This document shows, in pieces, positions 34,313 to 41,891 of a stretch of DNA of 64,000 nt. The notes below the pieces were generated by a model. That model was not told the origin of the DNA. It was given only the letters and a program-made list of their open reading frames with translations, and ran no database searches. Source of the stretch: Phenylobacterium sp. SCN 70-31 (lineage in GTDB: Bacteria > Pseudomonadota > Alphaproteobacteria > Caulobacterales > Caulobacteraceae); NCBI RefSeq assembly GCF_001724605.1, contig NZ_MEEX01000020.1:1-64000 (forward strand), given 5' to 3'. Made by a program: the position numbers and the translations under genes. Positions within the stretch are counted from its first letter, which is position 1. Every line of letters starts with the position of its first letter.

Positions 34313-35508
34313 CGGTCGGCGCGCAGGGCCGTCTCGAGGCGTTCCAGGCCCTTGGCCACCGAGGCGGCGTCGGCTCCGAAGCCGATGCGCAGATGGCCGG
34401 GCGCATCGAAGTATTCGCCGGGCGTCACCAGCACGCCGTGGTGTTCGTAGAGCTTCCGGGAGAGAGCCCGGGTGTCGTCGACGCCGGTGACGCGTGGGAA
34501 GAACATGCAGCCGTACGGAGGCAGTTCGCCCTCGATGAGGCCGGCCTCGGCCATGGCCTGGGCATGGCGGGCCACCAGCGGCCGGGTCTGCGCCAGTGAC
34601 CGCTTCCAGTGGGCCTCGAACACCTCGCGCGCCTCGAGGACGTGGGCGGCCAGCGCGTGGGTCAGCTTCGAGACCCCCATGTCGCCGTCGGGCGCCGCCT
34701 CCCGGATGCGCGCCACCAGGGCGGGCGCGGCGGCCAGCCAGCCGAACTTCAGCGCGAACAGGCCGAAGACCTTGGTCAGGCTGGAGACCGTGACGATGTT
34801 GTCGGCCAGCCGGGCGGCCGGCTGCGGCGGAACGCTGGCGCCCTGCCCGGCGGGGCGGGTCGCGAAGTCGGCGTAGACCTCGTCCACGATCAGCGCCGCG
34901 CCGACGCGTCCCGCCACCTGGGCCGCCCCGGCGATCTCCGCGGGGCTGAGCAGGACGCCGCTGGGGTTGTGGAGGTTGGTGACGAGCACCGCGCGGGTCT
35001 GTGGGGTCAGTCGCCGGGCCAGGTCGTCGAGATCCAGGGCGAAGGTGGGCGCAGCGCGTCGGAAGCCTTCGACCTGTGCGCCGGCGTCCCGCGCGCTGCG
35101 GGTCAGGATATCGAAGCCCGGCTGTTCCACCAGCACATGCCCGCCGTCACTCGCGAGCGCCTTCAGGGCCAGGGCCAGAGCGCTGGTGGCGCCGGTCGTC
35201 GTGATCAGTCCGTCGGGCGACAGGCCGTAGCGATGCGCCAGCGCCTCGACGGCGTAGCGGTTGCCGTCGGCGAAGACGCTGACGTATCGCGGCGACACGC
35301 GAAGGGAAAAGGCGTCTCGAACGACCTCCATCAGATCGGCGGTGGGTTCCGAAATGGTGCTCTCGAAGAGGATGGCGGTGTCGGGGTCCGCTTCGCGAAG
35401 GCGCACGGCGCCCCGGACCCAGTCGGAATAGCTGGCCGCGTCGAACAGGGTATCGGCTCCGGCGCGACGCCGCGCTTCCGCTGCGCCGGGATGTTGGACG
35501 TTGTTCAA
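34309..35508 (-). CDS. Class I/II PLP-dependent aminotransferase
   Basis: Fold-type I aminotransferase of 399 aa. The PLP lysine is Lys246 in VSSLTKVFGL, the pyridine-contacting Asp209 in LIVDEVYADF, and NLHNPSG (around 178-184) is the family signature. It transfers an amino group between an amino acid and a 2-oxo acid in the cytoplasm. It overlaps the convergent GST by four bases. About 275 bases of non-coding sequence separate it from the divergent S10 peptidase, where no clear operator was seen. It fits the peptide and amino-acid degradation region downstream. The substrate is unknown. Confidence 0.87.
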   Translation of the reverse strand: MNNVQHPGAAEARRRAGADTLFDAASYSDWVRGAVRLREADPDTAILFESTISEPTADLMEVVRDAFSLRVSPRYVSVFADGNRYAVEALAHRYGLSPDGLITTTGATSALALALKALASDGGHVLVEQPGFDILTRSARDAGAQVEGFRRAAPTFALDLDDLARRLTPQTRAVLVTNLHNPSGVLLSPAEIAGAAQVAGRVGAALIVDEVYADFATRPAGQGASVPPQPAARLADNIVTVSSLTKVFGLFALKFGWLAAAPALVARIREAAPDGDMGVSKLTHALAAHVLEAREVFEAHWKRSLAQTRPLVARHAQAMAEAGLIEGELPPYGCMFFPRVTGVDDTRALSRKLYEHHGVLVTPGEYFDAPGHLRIGFGADAASVAKGLERLETALRADR

Positions 35509-35783
35509 GTAGCGGTCCCAATGCGCGCGCGGCCGAAGTGCTGCAGCCTCTATAGCTTAGGCGCCGTGGGCGGAGTTTCTTTGCGATCTCGACCCCTGAC
35601 GAGGGAAAATGCGCCGCCCCTATGCGCTTGCTTTTCGGGGTGAGCATAACTCATGCGGCAGGGGAGGGGCTCGGCGGACGGGGCGGGCGGCGGCGTCGGA
35701 CGGCTGCACAACAACGAAAGGATAATTCGCGCGCGTGTGGCTAGGCTTGCCGCGTCAGACCCGTCTCCGGAGCCATCCCGCCG

Positions 35784-37394
35784 ATGAAGCGCCCGCTGTT
35801 CCTCGTCGCCCTAGCGGCCGTCCTGTCGCTTCCGGCGGAGATCGCCGGCGCGGCGACCGTCGAGGCGTCGGCCACAGAGCCTGCCACGGCGGCGCCGGTT
35901 CCCCGGATTTCGGCGACCCGGAACGCGGGGGTCTTCGGCGGCCAGTCGCTGCGCTACACGGCCACCGTCGCCGAAGTGGTGGTGAACGATACCGAGGGGC
36001 GGCCCGTGGGCCTGGCCACCACCATCGCCTACGTCCGCGACGGGGTGAGGGACCGGGCGAGGCGGCCCGTCATGTTCCTGTTCAACGGCGGCCCCGGCGC
36101 CTCGTCCTCGCCGCTGCACATGAGCGCCATGGGCCCTTACATCCGGCCCAAGGCCGCGCCGGGAGATCGGGCCAGCGGCGGCTGGGCGCCCAATCCCGCC
36201 AGCCCTCTGGACGCCGTGGACCTGGTGTTCATCGACCCCGTCGGCACGGGCTTCTCGCGCACCCTGCCGGGCGCCGACACCAAGGCGCTCTACAGCACCT
36301 CGGGCGACGCCGTCGCGGCGGCGCAGGTGATCCGCGCCTGGTTGAAGGCGAACGGCCGCGAGGCCTCGCCGCGCTTCCTGGCCGGCGAGAGCTACGGCAC
36401 GACGCGGGCCGCCCAGGTCGTCCGCGCGAACCCCGATCTGCGCTTCGACGGCGTGCTGCTGATCGCCATGGCGGCCGAGAGCCCCGGTCGCGAGATGCCT
36501 CATGTGGTCAGCCTGCCCACCATGGCCGCCGGCGCCTGGAGTCACGGGAAGATCGACCGCGCCGGCCGAACGGTGGACCGGCACTTCGACGACGCCGTCC
36601 GGTTCGCCCGCACCGATTACGTCAGCGCCCTGATCCAGGGTTCCAGCCTGCCGCCGGCCGAGCGCCGGCGCGTCGCCGAGCGTATGTCGGCCCTGGTGGG
36701 CCTGCCGGCCGACCTCATCGAAGAGAAGAACCTGCGTCTTTCGAAGAACGACTGGATGTTCAACGTTCTGAAGGATCGGGGGCTGCGCACCGGCCTGCTG
36801 GACGTGACTATCACCGCGCCGCTGGAGCCGGGGCAGGACGGGGCCATCGACGACCCGGCCCTGGGCGTCGTGCCCCGCCGCGCGGCCGGCGCGCCCGCCG
36901 GCCCCCCGCCGTCGCCGGCCGCCATCGGGCCGGTGGAGAGCCCGGTGGTCGGCCGCTACCTGACCGAGGTGCTGAAATACCCCGGCGTCGGGCCGTATTA
37001 CGGTGTGAACTTCGCGGTGAACGCGGCCTGGACGCACGAGCGCGGGCTGAACCCCTTCGAGGGCCTAGCCCAGGCGATGCGGGCCGACCCCGCGCTGCGG
37101 CTCTTCTGGGCCGCCGGCTACTACGACCTGACCACCCCGGCCTACGCCGGCCGCTACACCCTGGACCAGGTGGGCGTGCCGCCCGGCCAGCTCACCGCCG
37201 CCTACTTCGCCGGCCCGCACGGCGTCTACGAGGGCGAAGAGAACCTGAAGCGGTTCACCGACGCGGTGCGGGCGTTCGTGGCGCGTAGTGGGCTTCATCG
37301 CCCGCGGCGCTGTGAGGTCTCAGCGCTTACGCAACAACATCGGGCGCCGACTTTCACCGCCCGGTCGGCAGCGGACTCCGCCGACGTCGCTTGA
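35784..37394 (+). CDS. S10-family serine carboxypeptidase, C-terminus altered
   Basis: Secreted S10-type carboxypeptidase, 536 aa. A signal peptide (FLVALAAVLSLPAEIAGA) is followed by FNGGPGASSSPLHMSAMG (oxyanion region), FIDPVGTGFSR and the nucleophile GESYG (Ser203). Late segments with GYYDLTTPA and GPHGVYEGEENL hold the expected Asp and His regions, the latter less canonical than the GGHM seen in its paralogues. The paralogues end shortly after a DxRxxV/I helix. Here about 33 basic, low-complexity residues follow FVARSG, coinciding with a drop in GC. The native C-terminus was probably displaced by an insertion. The core should still fold. Confidence 0.85.
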   Translation: MKRPLFLVALAAVLSLPAEIAGAATVEASATEPATAAPVPRISATRNAGVFGGQSLRYTATVAEVVVNDTEGRPVGLATTIAYVRDGVRDRARRPVMFLFNGGPGASSSPLHMSAMGPYIRPKAAPGDRASGGWAPNPASPLDAVDLVFIDPVGTGFSRTLPGADTKALYSTSGDAVAAAQVIRAWLKANGREASPRFLAGESYGTTRAAQVVRANPDLRFDGVLLIAMAAESPGREMPHVVSLPTMAAGAWSHGKIDRAGRTVDRHFDDAVRFARTDYVSALIQGSSLPPAERRRVAERMSALVGLPADLIEEKNLRLSKNDWMFNVLKDRGLRTGLLDVTITAPLEPGQDGAIDDPALGVVPRRAAGAPAGPPPSPAAIGPVESPVVGRYLTEVLKYPGVGPYYGVNFAVNAAWTHERGLNPFEGLAQAMRADPALRLFWAAGYYDLTTPAYAGRYTLDQVGVPPGQLTAAYFAGPHGVYEGEENLKRFTDAVRAFVARSGLHRPRRCEVSALTQQHRAPTFTARSAADSADVA

Positions 37395-37415
37395 GGGTCG
37401 CTAGCGGACACGTGC

Positions 37416-37934
37416 TCACTTCCTTTGAGGAAGCCGCCCTGCATCGCCAATAAGCCTCTCAAGGTGAGCAACTGCCGCATGGGCAATCCCGAAAATTGAC
37501 GTGTCGGGCATTAGCGACCCCAGGTGCTCCGTCGGCGGCGTAAAGGTGTGGCCCGAACGGCTATCGGTGATTGCCTTTGGGGTGCCCTTCAGAGCAAAGT
37601 AGATGACCTCGCTGGGATCGTGCGTATTGCGGAAGGTCACATCTCCATTCGGCTCGAAGGTTACATCAACTTCAAGCCTAAGGCCCTCAACCACCCGAAT
37701 GTCGTAGGCGTGTTCTATAGAGCGTTCGATACCATGCTCCTCCGCGTTGCGAGCATACAATACGAAGCTCAACAGCGGGTCTGATCTTTGCTCACCGAGC
37801 ACGCGTGCGAACCATCCCTCACTCGTGGAATCGCCCTTCGCCCCCGCTCCGAGCTTGGCAAATACGAGCCTTGTGGCGACGAGGAAATTTGCCCAACTAT
37901 CGTCCAAATCCGAAAATTTTCTCGCCTTTTCCAT
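37416..37934 (-). CDS. Hypothetical protein in a lower-GC segment
   Basis: A 172-aa protein that I do not recognise. The N-terminal half is helical and charged (KFSDLDDSWANFLVATRLVF, LLSFVLYARNAEEHGIERSI). The middle is beta-like with EVDVTFEPNGDVTFRN, and the C-terminus is helical. There is no signal peptide or membrane segment. Codon use is much less GC-biased than in the neighbours, and both flanks are non-coding, so recent acquisition is likely. The phrase LYARNAEEHGI recalls HEPN-like or phage/defence-island helical proteins, but this is only an impression. It sits between two S10 peptidase genes. Confidence 0.6.
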   Translation of the reverse strand: MEKARKFSDLDDSWANFLVATRLVFAKLGAGAKGDSTSEGWFARVLGEQRSDPLLSFVLYARNAEEHGIERSIEHAYDIRVVEGLRLEVDVTFEPNGDVTFRNTHDPSEVIYFALKGTPKAITDSRSGHTFTPPTEHLGSLMPDTSIFGIAHAAVAHLERLIGDAGRLPQRK

Positions 37935-38152
37935 TTCTATGAGAGAATTCTTTGCGCGCCTCAGGCGCGCTTCAGCCTACTGTAGAGCGACAGTCTTCAT
38001 CCATTACGTATCGCGAAGCCCGCCGACGCTAGCAAGCAAACGACTCAAGATCGCCTAAGGATCGTGAACCGTCATCGCCTTCTGGTCTCGAAGCTGACCT
38101 CACCTAAATCGCGACGGTGGCCCGTCCGGTCTTGCAAAGACCCCGGCCCGAC

Positions 38153-39781
38153 CTACTTCGACGCCGCCCGGATCAGCGTGCGGACGTCGTCGGCGAAGGC
38201 TTCGGCGGTGTCGCCCAGGTAGAGCATGTGACCCGACGCATAGCGGCGCAGCATGACGCGGTCGGCGGGGAGGCCGGCCTGCTGAATCTCGTACTCGGCC
38301 GGCGCCGTGTGGGTGGCGAGGTCGTAGTAGCCCGAGGCCACCAGAACCCGCATCGTCTCGTTGCGACGCATGGCGACGGCCAGGTCCGTCGCGAAGCTCT
38401 GGCCCGGCGGCACGCCCGTCCGGTTCCAGTTCCAGGCGGGCAACAGGTCCTTCCAGACGATGGCGCCGTAGGGCCGCTCCATGCGGATCTTCAGGTCCTC
38501 GGACGCCATCTGGTGGAAGGCGGCGACGAAGCCCGGGACATAGCGGCCCATCGCCGGATCGTCGCCGACCGGATCGCCGCCGCTCCCGGCCAGGGGCAGG
38601 GTGTAACGGCTGTCGTAGACGCCCACCTGCAGGCCCCGGTCGGCCAGCAGCCGGCGCGAGAACTCGGCGTCGGAGAGGCGCAGCGACTTCGCCCAGACCT
38701 CGGGCGCCAGGCCCGTGTAGCCGGCCAGGCGTGCGGCCATCGCGTCGCGCTCGGCGACGGAGAGCTGGCCCGCGCGATCCCGCTTCAGCGCCTCGGCGTA
38801 GTCGCCCTGGGCGAAGGCCCGAACCTCCTGGTGGAAGGCCTCCAGGCTGCGGCCCCTGCGGTCGATGCGCTCGTGATACCAGGCGGTGTCGGCCAGGGCG
38901 GGCAGTTGCAGCGCCTGACGCACCTCGGCCCCGCCCGCCTCTCCGGACGCGCCGCGCGCGCCCAGCGTGGTCCCCAGCAGCACGACGCCGTTCAGGGTGA
39001 CGCCGCGCATCAGGCCCACATACAGAGGCCCGCCCATCAGCGCCCGCGGCAGGACGGCGGCCCGGATCGAGCCGTAGCTCTCGCCCATGACGAACTTGGG
39101 CGAACCCCAGCGGCCATGTTCGGTCAGCCACAGCTCGATGAACTGGGCCACGGTGTCGGCGTCTTCGTCGACGCCCCAGAAATCGGCGGTGGAGCCTTTG
39201 CCCACGACGCGCGACCAGCCGGTGCCGACAGGGTCGATGAACACGAGGTCGGCCACGTCCAGCACGCTGTAGGGGTTGTCGGCGACGCCGAAGGGCGGCG
39301 TGTTGGACGGGTTCACCTCGCGATCCAGGACGACGCGGCGCGGCCCCACCACGCCCATGTGCAGCCACAGCGACGACGAACCCGGCCCGCCGTTGAACAC
39401 GAACATCACCGGCCGTCTGGGGTCGCGCGGCCCGTCCCGGAGGTAGGTGAACGAGAACAGCGAGCCGATGGGGTCGCCCGCGCGGTTGTACAGGTAGGTC
39501 TCGCCGGCGATCGAGGTGTAGGCGACCTTCTGGCCCTTCACGGCGATCGTGCGCTGGGCCGTGAACCGCTTCGGCGCGGCCAGGGGCTCGACCGGGCCGG
39601 GCGGCGTCGGCCGCGACATCGGGATGGCGAAGGGGCCGGCAGCCTGTGACGGTGCGGCCTGTGACGGTGGGACCTGTGTCGGAGGAGATTGCGCCGGCTG
39701 GGATGTCTGGGCGAAGGCCGGCTGCACGGCCAATGAGACTCCAGCCAGGGCGACTGTGGCGAGGAACAGGGCCGTCTTCAT
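38153..39781 (-). CDS. S10-family serine carboxypeptidase
   Basis: Secreted S10 carboxypeptidase of 542 aa. A signal peptide (FLATVALAGVSLAVQPAFA) precedes a Pro/Gln/Ala-rich linker of about 45 residues. FNGGPGSSSLWLHMG is the oxyanion segment, and FIDPVGTGWSR, GESYGS (Ser235), GYYDLAT (Asp region) and YASGHMLY (catalytic His) follow. The ATG is coupled to the stop of the aminotransferase-V gene (ATGA overlap), so peptidase and PLP enzyme are made together. It removes C-terminal residues from peptides in the periplasm or outside the cell. This is one of four paralogues within 16 kb. Confidence 0.9.
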   Translation of the reverse strand: MKTALFLATVALAGVSLAVQPAFAQTSQPAQSPPTQVPPSQAAPSQAAGPFAIPMSRPTPPGPVEPLAAPKRFTAQRTIAVKGQKVAYTSIAGETYLYNRAGDPIGSLFSFTYLRDGPRDPRRPVMFVFNGGPGSSSLWLHMGVVGPRRVVLDREVNPSNTPPFGVADNPYSVLDVADLVFIDPVGTGWSRVVGKGSTADFWGVDEDADTVAQFIELWLTEHGRWGSPKFVMGESYGSIRAAVLPRALMGGPLYVGLMRGVTLNGVVLLGTTLGARGASGEAGGAEVRQALQLPALADTAWYHERIDRRGRSLEAFHQEVRAFAQGDYAEALKRDRAGQLSVAERDAMAARLAGYTGLAPEVWAKSLRLSDAEFSRRLLADRGLQVGVYDSRYTLPLAGSGGDPVGDDPAMGRYVPGFVAAFHQMASEDLKIRMERPYGAIVWKDLLPAWNWNRTGVPPGQSFATDLAVAMRRNETMRVLVASGYYDLATHTAPAEYEIQQAGLPADRVMLRRYASGHMLYLGDTAEAFADDVRTLIRAASK

Positions 39782-41028
39782 GCGGGCGGAACCTTGGGCA
39801 GGGCTTCGAGCAGCCGGTCGACATCGTTCATGTCGTTGAACACCGAGAGCGAGACGCGGAAGCGGTTGGCGCCCACGGTCATCCGCACGCCGGCCCTGGC
39901 CAGGGGCTCGGCCAGCCCGGCGCGGGCGTCCTTCAGCGCGAAGGCGACGAGGGGCGTGCGGCTGCCCTCGGGCGTGAGCGGGCGGTAACCGCGGCGACGC
40001 AGCTCGCCCTGGATGGCGTCGGCCATCGGCTGCCGCCAGGCCTGGATCGCCGGCACGGTCAGATCGTGGATGAAGCCCAGGCTGTGTTCGAGCTGGACGA
40101 CCCCCGTCCACGATGTCGTGCCCATGGCGAACAGGCCCTCGGCGCCCTTGGCGTGGCCATAGTCCGCCGGACGTTCCCCTGGAGGATCAAAGGGGTAGAG
40201 GTGGGTCTGAAAGCGTCCGCCGACCTGATGATAGCCCCACCAGGGGCGTTCGATCCGATCCCGGACCTCGCGGCGCACATAGAGGAACGCCAGGCCGAAG
40301 TCGCCCATCAGCCACTTGTAGGACGAGCAGGCCGCGAAATCGACGCCGCTCGCCCGCAGGTCCAGCGGGGTCGAGCCCGCGCCGTGGACGATATCGGCGT
40401 AAACGAGGGCGCCGTGGGCGTGGGCGATGTCGCACACCCGCTTCAGGTCGTGCTCGAAGCCGTTGACGGTCGAGACGTGGCTGAGCGCGACCAGCCGCGT
40501 GCGGGCGTTCACCGCCGCCTCCAGCGCGGCCATCTCGATCCGTCCGTCGCCGGTCATCGGCAGGGTGACGACGTCCATCCCCGCCTTCGCCAGTTCGCCG
40601 TAGGTGTAGAACGAGCCGAAGAAGTGCAGGGCGTCGGTCACGATCCGCCCGCCGCCGCGCGGGACGCCCAGCGCCGCCAGCACCAGATTCTCGCCCATGG
40701 TCGTGGACTGGATGAGGCAGAGTTCGTCCGGCGCCGCGCCCACCAGGGCGCCGAAGCCCTCGATCGCCGCGCGTTCCTTGGCGCCCATGTCGTAGCCGGT
40801 CCATGTGGCGTCACGGGTCTTGAAGCGCAGGTACTCCTCCAGCGCCGCCCTGGCGCCGAGGGGCATCGGATGGGTGGAGCCGGAGTCGAGATAGACGTAG
40901 GGCATCTTCGCGAACGCCGCCTTCGCCGGCAGCTTCGCGGTGACTCCCGAGGCATCGGCCGAGGCGGCGTGCGCGACCGCCGGGACTGTGGCGGCGCCGG
41001 CGACCAGGGCTCTGCGGGTGACGTCCAT
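39778..41028 (-). CDS. Class V aminotransferase-fold PLP enzyme with Tat-like signal
   Basis: A 416-aa class V PLP enzyme of the isopenicillin-N-epimerase/cysteine-desulfurase-like group. The PLP lysine is Lys238 (ACSSYKWLMGD) and Asp212 is in ADIVHGAGS. It begins DVTRRALVAGAATVPAVAHA, a convincing twin-arginine leader with Ala-x-Ala cleavage. Tat export of a folded, PLP-loaded enzyme would be consistent. It shares an operon with an S10 peptidase. It may racemise, epimerise or cleave residues released from peptides in the periplasm. AAGGAG precedes the ATG. The reaction is unproven. Confidence 0.86.
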   Translation of the reverse strand: MDVTRRALVAGAATVPAVAHAASADASGVTAKLPAKAAFAKMPYVYLDSGSTHPMPLGARAALEEYLRFKTRDATWTGYDMGAKERAAIEGFGALVGAAPDELCLIQSTTMGENLVLAALGVPRGGGRIVTDALHFFGSFYTYGELAKAGMDVVTLPMTGDGRIEMAALEAAVNARTRLVALSHVSTVNGFEHDLKRVCDIAHAHGALVYADIVHGAGSTPLDLRASGVDFAACSSYKWLMGDFGLAFLYVRREVRDRIERPWWGYHQVGGRFQTHLYPFDPPGERPADYGHAKGAEGLFAMGTTSWTGVVQLEHSLGFIHDLTVPAIQAWRQPMADAIQGELRRRGYRPLTPEGSRTPLVAFALKDARAGLAEPLARAGVRMTVGANRFRVSLSVFNDMNDVDRLLEALPKVPPA

Positions 41029-41126
41029 CGAGGCTCCTTGCCGAGCGCAGGCTAGCGGGGGGCGGCCGAATTATCCTTCCGAAGTTGAAGTCCGGCCTGG
41101 TCGGCGGCGAATGATTTATCCAACCC

Positions 41127-41606
41127 TCATCGGAACTGCCGTGCGGTGAGCGGCACCGCCATCGTGCTCTTCTGGGCCGACAGCGTCACGATGGAGCGCA
41201 CGTCCACGACGCCTGGCAGCTTCAGCAGCACCGAGAAGATGAAGTCCTGATACCAGGTCACGTCGGGCGCCAGGATCTTCATCATGGCGTCCATCTCGCC
41301 GAAGACGGTCCAGCATTCGAGGATTTCAGGTATGCTGTTGATCGCCCTATAAAACTGGGCTCGCTCCTGTTCGGTGAGGGTGGTCATCTTCACCTGGGCG
41401 AAGATCTGCATCTTGAAGCCCAGCTTTTCCTGGTCGACCACGGCCACCACCGCCTTGATGTAGCCTTCCTCCCGCAGGCGCTGGATGCGCCGCCAGCAGG
41501 GCGACTGCGACAGCCCCACCCGCTCTGCGAGTTCGCCGGTCGACAGCGACGCGTCCCGCTGCATGATCTCCAGTATTTTGATGTCGATGGCGTCCAGGGC
41601 GGGCAT
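41127..41606 (-). CDS. Lrp/AsnC-family regulator
   Basis: Lrp-type regulator, 159 aa. It starts LDAIDIKILEIMQRDASLST, followed by HTH ELAERVGLSQSPCWRRIQRL and a RAM domain with VFGEMDAMMKILAPDVTWYQ. It lies 98 bases upstream of the PLP enzyme/S10 peptidase pair on the same strand and is divergent from the 996-aa TonB receptor. It is therefore well placed to control both in response to an amino acid. The 285-bp gap to the receptor start contains no gene. Confidence 0.9.
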   Translation of the reverse strand: MPALDAIDIKILEIMQRDASLSTGELAERVGLSQSPCWRRIQRLREEGYIKAVVAVVDQEKLGFKMQIFAQVKMTTLTEQERAQFYRAINSIPEILECWTVFGEMDAMMKILAPDVTWYQDFIFSVLLKLPGVVDVRSIVTLSAQKSTMAVPLTARQFR

Positions 41607-41891
41607 AGAAATCTCTCCTTAGGGTGCGCCCGCGCATAGCGGTTGCACGTCCAGCCTGTGTCAAGGCAGAGACGCGTTGCTGGTTCGGGATCCACGGGTG
41701 GCGCCGGGGGCGCATTGGCCATGCGCCCGGTTCCGACAGGCTGCATGATCAATCTGTGTCGGCCGGACTACGGTTCCAAGAACGAAAAGAAAAACCGGCG
41801 GGCCGGTCCTACCGTTCGAAGAGGGCAGGGGTCCGGCTGGGGACACGCGTAAACGCGGCTTCGGCGCTCACGTCACACCTGGGGGAACAGG

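Noticed and set aside
37785..38060. Short plus-strand open frames in the lower-GC segment
   Set aside because: They overlap the 172-aa minus-strand gene or its promoter, lack ribosome binding sites and do not look like proteins.
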